Notes: generated from the sequence alone by a model not told the origin. A stretch of 64,000 nucleotides of DNA from Hydrotaea diabolus (GCA_963513945.1 OY740722.1:5190774-5254773); one strand, 5' to 3'. Shown: positions 23,699-36,698, numbered from the stretch's first letter. Numbers and translations: made by a program.

Positions 23699-24958
23699 CG
23701 AGGGTGACCGCAAAACTAACTGGCCTGGCACATTTTCTGTTTTGTTAGCAAACTTTGTTTTTTTGTTTTTTTAAAGCAATCTTTTATAAGCCATCTGTCA
23801 AAATTTCCGAAATATTTAATGATTATTTTCTTTGTTACAGGTGATTGAAGTAAACAAGTTTTATAATTTTTGAAAATGAAACATAAAGAGTTTCGTGCGG
23901 TAATTAAACACTTTTATATGAAAGGTTATACGCCGCAATTAATCAAAGATGAATTAAATTCTGTTCATGGTGATAATGCACCATCATACTCCACCGTGAA
24001 ATCCTGTGTTCAACAATTTAAAATGGGTCGTTTAAGTACGGAAGATGAACAACGCTCTGGAAGACCGAAAACTGCTACTACTATTGAAAACATTAGAAAA
24101 GTGACTAAAGATTTACGAATAAAGCTCAGAGAACTTGCTGATATTGTTAAAATACCCGAAAAACAAGTTTGGAGTATTTTACATGATGAACTCCACATGA
24201 AAAAGCTATCCGCAAGATGGGTGCCGCGTTTGTTGGCTTTGCCCCAAAAAATCGTCCGTTGGACCAATTCCGAGGAGCTTTTAGCAATTTATCAGCGTAA
24301 TCCCATAGGGTTCTTGCGCCGATTCATAACTGATGATGAAACATGGATCCATCACTACATCCCAGAATGAAAAAAACAGTCAAAACAACGGATAGCAGCT
24401 GGTAAAAGTGGTCCCAAGAAGGCGAAAACTGTTTAGTCAGCAGGAGAAGTAATGGCCACAGTATTTTGGGATGCAAGGGGTATAATATTTGTTGATTATC
24501 TTGAGAAAGCAAAAACTATAAAGAGTGAATATTACTGTGCTTTATTGGATCGGTTGAGTGAAGAAATCAAGATAAAACGACCACATTTAGAAAAAAATCA
24601 AGATAATCTCCTTCACACACTGCATTTTTAGCTCAACAAAAACTGGCCGAACTACGATTTGAAATTGCTCCGCATCCACCATATAGTCCAGATTTAGCTC
24701 CTTCTGATTATTTTTGTTTTCAAATTTAAAAGAAATTTCTCGGTGGCAAAATTTTTTCGTCCAATAGCGAGGTTATTGCTGAAACTGAGGCATATTTTGA
24801 AGGTCTTGAAAAATCTTATTTTTCTGATGAAATTAAAAAACTTGAAAAACGTTTGATGAAGTGTATTGAATTGGAAGGAGATTATGTTGAAAAATAAATA
24901 ATAATTCCAAAAAACGGTTCTTTTTATGTTAGGCCAGTTACTTTAGCGATCGCTCTCG
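23699..24958 (+). mobile_element. mariner element, full length (1.26 kb), dead
   Basis: The left end CGAGGGTGACCGCAAAACTA and, inverted, the right end CGAGAGCGATCGCTAAAGTA are imperfect terminal repeats of about 28 bp. The flanks are CA (23697, presumably mutated TA) and TA (24959-24960). The related unit at 25859 has GAATTAGGCGTGC uninterrupted, an empty TA site. The length and single gene are typical of mariner. Confidence 0.95.
23876..24897 (+). pseudogene. mariner transposase (DD34D type), disrupted
   Basis: From ATG 23876 the paired helix-turn-helix region (HKEFRAVIKHFYMKG, KSCVQQFKMGRLSTEDE, GRPKTATT, then LADIVKIPEKQVWSILHDEL) leads to the first catalytic aspartate in ITDDETWIHHY. A stop follows at 24367. 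Further stops or frameshifts lie near 24434 and between 24595 and 24730. The second aspartate lies in QDNLLHT (normally a DNA-P-S-H context) and the third in YSPDLAPSDYF. The tail FEGLEKSYFSDEIKKLEKR runs to the stop at 24897. About 340 codons, the usual mariner size. It would cut at the terminal repeats and insert at TA. Inactive. Confidence 0.92.
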
Positions 24959-24960
24959 TA

Positions 24961-27730
24961 GGTGTACTTTTCTGACCCGAGTTCTTTAAATTGTCGTTAT
25001 CATATAATAAAGCAAAACATGTATATAACATATTTTCTGCTAAATTTCTAATTTTTTTTGAACCTTCAGTCGAACCTATCTTGCGCTTTATGTGGATGTA
25101 GCAATCCATGTATGTTCACTGCGTTACAGAGTATCTGTCACGATATTGCTTGGGATGTCATATTAAATTTCGTAGTCAAATTCAACATAGAGCTGCCAAC
25201 ATTAGTGGACATAAAACTGAATGAACCGAGTTGCCAAAATTAGCAGAGATAAAACTGATCAAAAGTAAACGCACGAAAGTAAGAATAATTTGGTAAAGAA
25301 AAAAGTGTACAAATATTGAAATAGTTTACTGTTCACTACAGCGAACATGTGGTCAACGCGAGTAGAACAAATGCAAAGTGTAGGCAGAAAGAAAATCCAA
25401 CCGATAAATCGAATGAATAATGCAATATTTTGATACCTAAAGAAATAGAGTTGTTTTGTGCTACCCATATGTCCACGTTTGATATCCTTTCATTTATTAC
25501 TTCTATGGAGATAAGTTCTTAACAGACTAACTACAATAAAAATGTACTATAAATTGCAACAAATTTATTTAAAAAATAGTAAACAACTGATTTAAAAGAT
25601 TAACAATTTTCATCTATGTGTTCAAAAATTGTATTTTAAAGATCTTTCTACTTTTCAATTGAATTTTATGGAAGTTCTTTTTATTTCGTTAAATGGCATG
25701 CCATCACTCTGTAGCCTTCCACTGTGTACAATTGAGTTGTCAATGTTACCTCATATTATAGTGACAATGTGTTAAGTATTGTCGCCAATTATTTGGAAGA
25801 TGCTGTTCACAAATGCGCAAGAACTGTGCTTACGTAAACTTGTTCGAAAAGGATTCGAATTAGGCGTGCTTTTCTGATCCGAGTTCTGTGACTTCTCATT
25901 CTCATCTAATAAACAAAAACGATTACATAACAGCTTGTCTGCAGAATTCTTAATTTTTTTTTTTTTGTAGCTTTCAGTCGAACCTATGTTGCTCTTTATG
26001 TTGATATAGCTGTTGTATCGCCTTCTTTATTAGATATTTGCTAGCTCTTTGTGTAAGTGTATTCAAAGCAAGTTTGTGCTCATTAAGAAATGCCGATTTT
26101 GTATACTCATCCTTGGCAGTACTGCTAGAGAAGCTTGAGTGGTGATGAACTGTTGAAATATTTTAAATTGGCTATTAATCGCACTTGTAAGGAAACCTTA
26201 GAAAAACCAAAAAGTAATATTTTGCGAAAACCTATTTCAGAGATAAAGTTGACATTATATTTAAAACATCAAACACGATTGGCTCTGAAATGATGATTAA
26301 CATTCACCCTAAGACCGATCTGTCAAAACTGTAAAACAACTTTCGATGTTGAAGTAATATTTTTAAAATCCATACATTTTGGATTATTTTGTTTTACTGA
26401 GATATAGGCAATCTGTGGCGATTTTCATGGGGAAAGATCTGTATCATTAAAAACAATATAAGGCTTAAAAATACACTAGAACTGCAGACGAATTAAAAAG
26501 TCCTGGCTTCTTTTCGGTGGTGTCAGATGTTGGTAAAACAAATGTATAAATAGTGAAATAGTTTACTGTTCACTACAGTGAACCTGTAGTCACCGCGAAT
26601 GTAACAAATACTTAGAAGCAGTTTTAACAGCTACATATATTATATAAGAACTTAACACTATGGTGTAGGCAGAAAATCCAACTGAAAAATCGAATGAAAT
26701 ATGATCATTCCTTAGTTGTTTTGTGCTACCCATATTTCTACTTTTGATTTCATTTCATTTATTTCGTCTATAGAGACAGACTAGGTACAATAAAAATGTA
26801 ATATAAATTGCAACAAATTCAATAAAAAAATTTTTAAAAACTAATTTATAAAGAAAATTACAAAAATTTTAAACTTATTCATTGGACGACTTAAATCTAT
26901 ATGTTCAAAAATTTATTTATTTATTCGCATTATTTGAAAGATGTCAATGGCAAAGGGAACGTAATATCTTAATTGTTTATGTGGTGCATTCAACCGAATC
27001 AATGAGAAGTATATGTACCGCAGCATGCGTATTTCAAATAAGCGCTGCATGTTCTAATTTAGCTCGAAAAAAGAACAATATTATTTACTTTCTTCGAATG
27101 TTCCTTCGAATGAAGTACATATGAAAATAAGCCTTGGGTATATTATCCACATGACAAATGAAAGTTAACATGTTATCAACTAAAACGCCCAAGTTAAGTT
27201 TTTCTGAGACAATATTAAGATCATTCTGTATTGATTAAAAACTTAATTACGACCACGGTGAAGTGTTATTTGAAAGTATTTAGTTCTGTTCAGTAGCAAG
27301 CCACTAAATTTAGACCAAAGAACAAATCCATTAATATCCTCTTAAAATTTTTGAATAACACCCAGAGACCTTATATCCCTAAAATTTTTAAAATCATCTG
27401 CGTATTCTCATTGTTAGCATATTTAAACACAGACTAGTATCATAAACAAAAAGATAAAAACGTAACGGACCCAGTATCTCCTGGACTACCAGAGGTAGGA
27501 ACATGTATTAGTTTGTCATTTTCAATATGGTCAAAAAGATTTGCAATATTATGCAACTTAGATATAGGTCTTTAATTGTTATTCATAAAGTATTAAACAA
27601 TATGCAAGGGGCCTGAGCATTTTTTATTCTCGTTCGAAACCTTGTTTCTTCTTTAGACTCCACTAAAAAATTGGCTACGTTTGCAGGGAGACTGCACAGC
27701 TGTTTCTAAGCCAGCCAAGGGGTTTTTAGC
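24961..27730 (+). repeat. Last, most diverged array unit and half-unit
   Basis: After mariner the segment repeats ACTTTTCTGACCCGAGTTCT (also at 7431 and, changed, 25867), then the TGGAGATAAGTTCTTAACAG block (25510), and restarts at 25617. Markers present also in unit 1 are CGCCTTCTTTATTAGATATTTG (26030), TTCGAATGTTCCTTCGAATG (27092) and TTCAGTAGCAAGCCACTAAA (27289). There is no coding signal other than shadows. Confidence 0.7.
25850..25872 (+). other. Empty mariner target site in the last array unit
   Basis: GGATTCGAATTAGGCGTGC runs continuously here, while unit 4 has the same flanks split by the 1.26-kb mariner and units 2-3 have the deleted mariner. It therefore preserves the pre-insertion state of the array unit and supports TA as the target. 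Confidence 0.8.
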
Positions 27731-27769
27731 TGTCTTTGACGATTACTTCGGCAACAAATCGAATGACTT

Positions 27770-28765
27770 ATACTTAGTCGGTTCTAAAGAAGAAAGGGAA
27801 TATAAAAATTAATTGACTCCACCGATAAATGGATGCCAACATACCATCCAGCATTCTTCATCATATTGCTTTCAAACTCGTTTAGAAAGCCAAAATTCCT
27901 TATTTGGCTTTACGTTCCTAGATTTCGTGTTCTATCGATTTCTATACCATTAATTTTATAGGGTATTTCATGAAAAATGTGCGCTGCACAATTGTTTCGT
28001 AGTCGGACATTTGAAGGTTTGTCACCACATGATAGCATTACATTTCCTTCAGTATACAGATAACTTTCACTCGGTAGAACATACAAGTCTTGATTTTAAA
28101 TTGTGATTCTAATTTCACCATTATATTTGAGCATTAGAATCACATTTTGAATAAAGCTATGAGACTCCTTTTTTATTATGATTTCATCCGAAATGATGAA
28201 TCAAGTGACGTCAAGTAGTTCAGAATTTTTTTTAATGTAGTTTTAAAGATTTCAAAAATGTTTTGTTTTTCTTTGTTGACTGTGGTCTTTTAGGTTTGAC
28301 GCCTTGAATGGGAATGTTTAGGTCTTTCTTTTTGTTAGTATATATATTATAAATAACCATTTTAATGTTGATCTTAGATGAAGTCGAAGTGTAATTTTAT
28401 TCCTTGAAAAATTAGTTATTCGTGCTTCTTGATCAACAACTCACTTTTAGAGTACTTTTTTCTCTGACGTTTACTATCAAATTAATAATATTTCTAGGTG
28501 TTTCGTCCAGTTTATATCCTGAAGAAACGTTAATTGCAAATTAATGAATGGTGTATGCAGTCAAATTGTTCATTTAAGCTCTAGTTATTATATTACACTG
28601 TATTTGTATGCCATTTACTTTAAAAATGTTAACGGGAAGATTAGAAATATGTCTAGTGTTCGATATAAGTATTCCTTCATCGAAACCAAAGAGAGTTCCT
28701 ATTGTACAAACTTTTTTAACATAAATCACATCATGCGAAGAAAATATTTCAATTTGCAATGTATT
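27770..28765 (-). pseudogene. Relic of two Polinton-like virion genes
   Basis: This stretch has no long ORF, but its minus strand translates in pieces to the same two proteins as 58236-59375 and in the same order. From 28765 to 28370: VNIFKVNGIQIQCNI, then TPRNIINLI, then NFSRNKITLRLHLRS, matching the C-terminal block NFRGEEITLRMHLKP at 58340. From 28205 to 27770: NGEIRITI, QDLYVLPSESYLYTEG, INGIEIDRTRNLG, ESNMMKNAGW, INFYIPF, matching the capsid-like gene starting at 58527. Stops and frame changes are frequent, so it is an old, dead copy of an endogenous virus-related element. Nothing of its polymerase was found nearby. Confidence 0.75.
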
Positions 28766-28879
28766 ATTATTTGCTTCTATCTCGATTGTTTTGTTTTGCC
28801 TTCTTTATAGTTTTCCCTATGTCAGGTAGCTCGTAAGAACCTATCGGTTATTAAATTGCTATATCACCATATCAAATAT

Positions 28880-29016
28880 ATAATTATCATAATTACCTAC
28901 ACGGAGGAAAAAAACGGCCTCTGTAACATATTGTCCCAAACATATTTTGCAGGCAACATATATATGTTTGGAGCAGCTCCCAAACATATTATGTTTGGGC
29001 TAGCAGCAATTTTCCC
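28880..29016. repeat. AT-rich hairpin-forming lead-in to the minisatellite
   Basis: CACGGAGGAAAAAAACGGCC opens a stretch with self-complementary words (AAACATATTATGTTTGG at 28982). A similar arrangement ending TTTTTTCTCCGTGT occurs at 34963, in opposite orientation. These may be ends of one foldback repeat family. Confidence 0.4.
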
Positions 29017-29390
29017 AAACATATATATGATTGTGTGTAAACATGTGTATGATTGTATGCAAACATATATATGATTGTGTGCAAACATATATATGATTGT
29101 GTACAAACATATATATGATTGTGTGCAAACATATATATGATTGTGTACAAACATATATATGATTGTGTACAAACATATATATGATTGTGTGCAAACATAT
29201 ATATGATTGTGTGCAAACATATATATGATTGTATGCAAACATGTATATGTTTGAATGAAAACATATATATGTTTTAATGCAAACATGTATATGTTTGAAC
29301 GCAAACATGTATATGTTTGAATGCAAACATGTATATGTTTGAACGCAAACATGTATATGTTTGAACGCAAACATATATATATTTGAATCA
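29017..29390. repeat. 22-bp minisatellite, about 17 copies
   Basis: The unit AAACATATATATGATTGTGT(GC) is repeated head to tail. The first part uses the GATTGTGTGC form and the last third uses GTTTGAATGC or GTTTGAACGC. It ends in ATATATATAT at 29390-29407. Because 22 is not a multiple of three, all three minus frames give 22-residue-periodic Tyr/Ile/Cys-rich ORFs, which I treat as artefacts. Confidence 0.95.
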
Positions 29391-29407
29391 TATATATATA
29401 TATATAT

Positions 29408-30521
29408 GTGTGCACACAATCATATACATATTTGCATATTTGTATGTTTGCATACAGTAATATATTTGGTTTTATAAATGTCTATGATTGTATGTACATA
29501 TTTATATTTATGATTGCATGGAAATATGTATAAACATGTAAGAGAAATATTAAGAACACATTTTTGTTGTAATTGTTTTTATTAAGCTTTAAATTTTTAA
29601 ATTAAATTACAGGTAATTTTTATTTGATGATAAATGTAAATATATTTGCATTTAAAAATGTAACCCGCTATGATAAATTCCGCATATGATATAGTATCGG
29701 TATCTTTTACAAATTTGATAAGTAAATCCGTGCCCTCCGCATCCTCTCTTAATTCTGTTATTGACTGAAAATGAAAAAATTAAAATCATGTTAACGTTTT
29801 CGCCATATTTGGTAAAGTTTAATGTATTAATTTGTTGGCCTATGTATAATATATTTTCAAAAATACATACATACAAGAAATATTGTTTTATAAGAAATGA
29901 AATCTGTAGAGTTTTAACAAAACTTAAAAAAGAAAATACACATAATTGTCAGTGGGGAATAAGTTTTGTGAACAATTTCAAATAGTTCTTAATACCAAAT
30001 TTAGATAATAATTACGTCTTCGTTTTACAAATATGTGGTTTTGTTAAAGCTCCATAGAAACATTACACTTTCACTTCACTTTTAATTATTTATTATATTT
30101 ATATACTTACCAAAACTTTACTCCGTTGTTTCCTCTTTACGTGTTGAATCGCGAACTTTTGGACAACTAATGAGAAAAATGAATCAATGATCGCACGTTC
30201 TTAATTCTGCATGAGAAAAAATCAGAGATGCAGAAACGGAGATTCATAATCAGAGATGGAAATAAAGAGTACTTAATTCAACATTCAAGTTTAATAACTC
30301 TATGCAGGTGTACACATGTACGAAAATGCTGAGTTGTGCTAAATGTTAATAAAACTCTATGTAGTTGTAGCACATATGCATAAATTCTGATTTGCAGTAA
30401 ATGTTCAATAAACTCAATAGTTTATTGAATCGATCATATATTGCTTACGTAGTACTTAACTATTAACAAAACAAGTTTTCCCACAATGTCTATCCTTTCG
30501 AGTTACAGACCGTATACTTAT
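29408..30521. other. AT-rich stretch without recognised features
   Basis: Only short ORFs (29652-29876 minus, 29761-29985 plus) with no recognised domain. The sequence from 30240 to 30420 holds loosely repeated words (ACTCTATG, AATAAACTC). Confidence 0.4.
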
Positions 30522-30703
30522 AAGATAAGTAGCTTTCATACGAGCCCCTTACTTTACCATTTAACCGTTTAAATGCCAGAGTTATGGCAAATAGATTTTT
30601 TTGCTACTCTGTTTTAGGTTAATTTTACTTTTTTAAACACTGACATTGTAATGATACATGGTAAATTGTAAAGTAAGGGGCTCGTAAGAAAGCTACTTAT
30701 CTT
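30522..30703. repeat. 182-bp foldback element
   Basis: AAGATAAGTAGCTTTCATAC at 30522 and its reverse complement at 30703 start arms of about 42 bp (through CGAGCCCCTTACTTTACCA) around a 100-bp loop. Arms match with few mismatches. It has no coding content. A MITE or a degenerate palindromic transposon end is likely. Confidence 0.7.
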
Positions 30704-32233
<1,530 letters not shown>

Positions 32234-32437
32234 GAGTATAACTTCACCCGAAGAAATATTTATATTGCCTCCTGACGTTCTCCCCCGTATAAAACTTCAA
32301 ATTAAACAAAAATCCATAAACCCAAATTAACTAAAACTCCTGACAACCCTGCTTGGCTTATGAGACGCAAAAACTCTGCTATTGTTTTTCATTCAATCAT
32401 GAAGTTATAACGGTTCACAGCAACAAGTAGCCTCATG

Positions 32438-33173
32438 CAAGGTTTATAAATACAAGGTTACGCCATCAGCAAAAATTGCCGTTAGGTGACGTAGTTGGTG
32501 ACAAACATCAAAAAGAAGTGGGTTACCAGCTCTATGTCTGCCTACTTTTAGTTAACAAAGCTAAGATTTCATGTGAAAAATGTACATATTGCAGTGAGTT
32601 GGCAACCCTACAGCTGAAATCACTTTGTCAGATTTGTGAAGAAATAAAACAACAAATCGAAACGTAAACATTAAGTGTGCAGTGGGCAAATGTATGAAAA
32701 CCAACAGTAAAAAATATGTGAGTATGTGTATAAGTAACATTTTTATTGTTTGATTAGAAACATTTAGTTAAAAAACATTGTGGCTAACGAATCAATATTT
32801 AAAAAAACACATAGAAGAAGCTGAAGGTGTTGAACTTGAAGAAAATGTAAAAAGAATGTTTTTCCGGTGCAGAATGTACTTTAGGTTAAGAATATTAAAT
32901 GCCGACATTACCAAAAATATTTATACCAAAAAAAGAAAATTAAATAAAACTTTAACTTAATATACAAAAAATTGTTCGTTTTTCGCTAATAAATAAATTG
33001 ATGGCAAAAATAGTCAATTGTCCCACTGTTATGAATACACAAATATTATCAGCTGTTAGCTCGAAATGTTTAGCCAATAGGAACAAAGTTTGCGTGACGT
33101 CATTGGTGACAAACGTCAAAAACAGAAAAGGGAAGGGGGCTGGGATGGCGTAACCTTCTATACATAAACCTTG
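32438..33173. mobile_element. 736-bp non-autonomous element, 8-bp target duplication
   Basis: Inverted ends CAAGGTTTATAAATACAAGG and, from the other side, CAAGGTTTATGTATAGAAGG match over about 30 bp to GATGGCGTAACC. GCCTCATG lies exactly outside both (32430-32437 and 33174-33181). An 8-bp duplication fits hAT or P. Two short + ORFs inside (32476-32667 with a CEKCTYC...CQICEE cysteine set; 32778-32960 with FFRCRMYFRLRIL) could be remnant exons of a transposase, the second vaguely like P-type C-termini. Subterminal GTTGGTGACAAACATCAAAA (32498) recurs near the right end (33104) in changed form. Confidence 0.85.
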
Positions 33174-33181
33174 GCCTCATG

Positions 33182-33974
33182 TACATCGCCACTCTCTACG
33201 TCAAATAAAAAAATACAATAACAACAAACATTTTGATTTTTAGGCAGCAACTTCTGCAAGAAAGAAACATCAACCCAAATGAATTCCAGCCATGAGAATA
33301 AATCGCATACATTCTACTTAAGTCCCACAACTCGAAATTATTAATTTTCGAGATTACTTGTTAAAGCGGTTCAACATACACATATCTATCAGCTCAAAAG
33401 AGATTAATTTATAGTCATATTCTGTTACCAATTTCTTCTAAATAAATCACACTTTTTTCTGAAAAGTAGTTTACGAGCTGCAGAATAGTTTGAGTTTTCT
33501 GAAAATTACAAAATTTGAGTTGTGCCCATTTAATAGAATTTTTGCGATATGCAGAGCAAGTCAAAGCTTCAATAGTATATTGCACTCTTTACTACTGTAT
33601 CTGGAGCATAGATGCCCAATGTAATAGTATTGGTGAGAGCGACGAAATAACACTGGAAGAAAAGATTTTTCTATTCATTTTATTTAGTCGTCAACGAGAT
33701 AGCGACGAAAGCACATGTGTGGCGGGTGTCGTCATTTTTTTCTGTTTCTGGGAAATATAAAATTAATGAATGTACATATTTTAGTAATACTCTTGATAAA
33801 TGCATTTATTTTAGTAATACTCTTGATGAATGTATATATATATATATATAATACATACATACGTAATTATAACAAACAACCAAAAAAAAAAAGAAATGGA
33901 AAATTATAGTTTTTTTCATGAAATAAATTTCAAATAAATTTCTTTAGATTGATTTACCCATTCCTTCAACTTTT
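33182..33974. other. No recognised feature
   Basis: AT-rich sequence with one short + ORF (33515-33760) of no recognised family and a small AT-rich run at 33829-33850. Confidence 0.4.
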
Positions 33975-34175
33975 TTATAAAAAGTTTCTTATATATTTTA
34001 AATTGTTTTTCTTTTTCTTCCCCTGCAAATAATTCATGTCTTTATGAACAGTTTCAAAATGTTTTTTTAAATTATATTTCTTATTTTTTTTAAATGTCTT
34101 ATAACAAATAACACATTGCATGTCATCAAAAGCATTTTGTAACATAAAATACTTTTCAAATGACATCATTAACAT
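33975..34175 (-). pseudogene. Zinc-finger fragment of a hAT-type transposase
   Basis: A 66-residue minus ORF contains CVICYKTFKKNKKYNLKKHF, then ETVH, a C-x2-C...H-x4-H finger of the kind at the N-terminus of many hAT-derived proteins (they typically read YNLKRHYETKH). Nothing of the downstream catalytic domain follows, so it is a fragment or a first exon. The surrounding sequence holds no partner gene. Confidence 0.5.
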
Positions 34176-34799
34176 ATCGCAATAATTTCAGTTTATGTGT
34201 TCACTATCAGCAGTCTCGATCACGATTAAATGTAAATAAGACACAGAACTTCTGCCAGTGTAGCTTGTCTCTCCCACTCATATTTCTGCTTTCCTATTGG
34301 TTGATTGACGATCAAACAAAAGAGCGTAAGAATACGTGTGAGCTGAAATTGCTGAAATCAGCCACTACTGGGCATCTATGATCTGGAGTCATTCCAGATG
34401 ATGAAAAATGTTAGTGCGTGAGTGTGTTTGTTCAAAGAACATGATAAGCGCACATAGTATGTACATATGTATGTTGACAAAATAATTTGTGTGGGGCAAT
34501 AAACGGCGTCAGTATTACAGAACGTTTTGTTAATAAAATGATTTGATATATTTATATTTAATTAATAATCTTCTTCTTTTATTTTGAATTTGTTGTACGT
34601 TGTAAAACAACAACAAATTTCTTTCACCGTTCACCAAGTACATATTCAATAAAAAAAACGACCTTAAGCTTAGCCAGACGAGTAAACAGCATCAAATAAT
34701 AATACCCTTTGGTGTCGGTCCCATTCCTCCTCCTCATACACACGGTTACCATATATTACCCTTCTTTGCACAAAACGATGAGTCATACAAAAATGCTCT

Positions 34800-34978
34800 C
34801 TGAGAGTAATACTCTCTAAAACTCTAAAAAAAATATGTTCTAACATATTTTTTTGACAAAAATATGTTAGGACACAATCATATCTTTTTTTGATATGTTA
34901 GAATTGTGCCCCTAACATATTATGATTGTGGGCAAACATTTTTAACATAGTTTTTTCTCCGTGTATGTTTTGAAGCGA
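34800..34978. repeat. AT-rich palindromic repeat built on ATATGTTAG
   Basis: Words ATATGTTCTAACATAT, AATATGTTAGGACACAATCA and CCCCTAACATATTATGATTG form nested inverted pairs. It ends with TTTTTTCTCCGTGT, the inverse of the CACGGAGGAAAAAA at 28900. Probably a foldback-type dispersed repeat. Confidence 0.5.
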
Positions 34979-35257
34979 GACGTATGCATGAAAATCTACC
35001 AAAAGAAGATCTTATAATCAAAGCTAATGTTACTGACATTATTAAAGTTAAATAGTAAACAAAAATAAATATTTTGTATTAGTTGTTTATTCATTTTTAT
35101 TGAGATTGCATATTTAAATTAACAATATTTTATTTTTGAAATATTAACATATATTTAAAACCTCTATTAATCCTCTATTTATATCCTTTTTTATTTATTG
35201 GTTAATTGTTACCATTATTTTAATTATGTAGTATATTAATGGGAAATATTATTGGGT

Positions 35258-35352
35258 TCTGTATGCTGATGTTTCTGGACTGTCCTGCATACTATCCACA
35301 ACACGTTGTATATTCGTCTGTGTGGACCGTACGTGGTCTTCCGGTATATTGA
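35258..35352 (-). pseudogene. Tc1/mariner-type helix-turn-helix fragment
   Basis: The minus strand reads VQYLQYTGRPRTVHTDE and, one frame over, NIQRVVDSMQDSPETSA. This resembles the second helix-turn-helix of mariner-like proteins, where GRPRT is the AT-hook-like linker. It is about 35 codons and frameshifted. There are no terminal repeats in view. Confidence 0.45.
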
Positions 35353-36498
35353 AGGTACTGTACCATGTTGTCGTGTTTACGACAGATTATTGTTTGTTCT
35401 GAAATCACTAAAAAATCGACGATAAGCTCACTGCGTCAAAACAATTAACTTAATATTCACCAATTGCTGATCGCTATTCCGTTGCGAAGTGCTCCATTTT
35501 CCCAAGTTTGGTTTACAAAATTCTGAAATAAAAATAAATTTAAAAAAATATCAAACATTCACACCACAACAGTAGTTTTGCGCCACTCTGTAGTCCGCTT
35601 GCTATGGATCTCCCTTCCATTTTTGATTTTGTTATACTCGTAAGTAAATAAATTCTGAATCAGCGCATGTATATCGTTTTAATATCTTTAAGATTATTAT
35701 TTATGTTTGATATTTCTTCTCTGACGTTATTAATTTTCTTAACATTGCTTGTGAATTGAGAATATGTGTTTGTAAGTAATCTTTGTTGATTGTACCTGTT
35801 TTGCTGACGGCGGTGTCAATTTTTTATTTTTTGGATATCGATGTTATTATTCCAAACCATAATAAATCCAAATACATCCGTAACATTGCTCCTTAACAAA
35901 ACAGAATTATTACTAGAAAAGTGAGCAAACGTGTCGAAGCTCATATTGAGATTATTCATTTTTCCGGTTATATCAGTAAATTATATCAGCTTCCTTCAGT
36001 TTCTCAATTATGGATACTATAAGTATTTCATTATTTTGATTTGGCGTTTTATGGTGCTAACAAAAGTATAAAACGTTACACCAACTTGATAGGGTTATCC
36101 CAGTATATATAGATGGGCTTTTCATGATTAACAGTCATTAAGCCTTTACCTGTGTGAGAAGTTTTAAAGTCTTTTTATAATTTGATTGTTCTTATAACTT
36201 TTGTTTCCTTTAAATTGGTCGTTTGAGCCATACTTTTTCATTTCAATAATCCTCCTTATCCGTGTTTACAATAGCGGTTTTAACAATGTCTTCCTAAAAT
36301 TTTAAGCTCTGTTGAGTTGTAGCAGAAGGTCTTTTAACACTAGGTAATTTTAATATTTGATTACATTTTTCGATCACTTCCTTAAAGGTTGTTGATACAT
36401 TTTCAACTGCTAGGCTGCTTACTTTGACTCGACTCGTATTTTAACTTTTTCGACGTCTTTTTCCGTTTTTTTCCAACACTCTCGGCATATACCATGAA
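35353..36498. other. No recognised feature up to the assembly gap
   Basis: AT-rich sequence. Minus-strand translations near 35650-35960 look weakly coding (NMSFDTFAHFSSNN) but break often and match nothing I can name. Confidence 0.4.
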
Positions 36499-36698
36499 NN
36501 NNNNNNNNNNNNNNNNNNNNNNNNNNNNNNNNNNNNNNNNNNNNNNNNNNNNNNNNNNNNNNNNNNNNNNNNNNNNNNNNNNNNNNNNNNNNNNNNNNNN
36601 NNNNNNNNNNNNNNNNNNNNNNNNNNNNNNNNNNNNNNNNNNNNNNNNNNNNNNNNNNNNNNNNNNNNNNNNNNNNNNNNNNNNNNNNNNNNNNNNNN
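36499..36698. other. Assembly gap (200 N)
   Basis: Exactly 200 unknown bases. The order and distance of the two sides are therefore inferred, not sequenced. An ORF that runs through the N stretch is meaningless. Confidence 0.99.

Larger units (their letters stand above)
6690..27730 (+). repeat. Array of about five diverged 3-4 kb composite repeat units
   Basis: A recurring block order is: ATGTTCAAAAATTG segment, 171-bp tandem repeats, a GTTTATTCGCCAATTATTTG-type segment, a mariner insertion site, a CGGGTTGCAAGACTGTGCTC segment, a TGGAGATAAATTCTTTACAG segment, and a GTTCAGTGGCAAGCC segment. It restarts at about 6720, 9838, 18932, 22755 and 25617. With the Harbinger insert removed, unit lengths are about 3.1, 3.3, 3.8, 2.9 and 2.1 kb. 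A second, shorter version of the ATGTTC segment occurs mid-unit at 8531, 11880, 21197 and 26900. No unit-encoded protein was recognised apart from mariner. The last unit is the most diverged. Confidence 0.85.

Noticed and set aside
29017..29390. CRISPR-like look of regular short repeats
   Set aside because: Units are directly adjacent with no spacers, and the genome is eukaryotic.
28897..29419. Three overlapping minus ORFs rich in YICL/HIYVC
   Set aside because: Produced by a 22-bp minisatellite in all frames; each is the same DNA repeat shifted.
29652..29876. Possible zinc-finger (FLYWCH-like) minus ORF
   Set aside because: Only a loose GGHGFTY...C pattern, no proper spacing of Cys/His.
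35650..35960. Possible retroviral-type envelope fragment on the minus strand
   Set aside because: Weak coding look, frequent breaks and no diagnostic motif.
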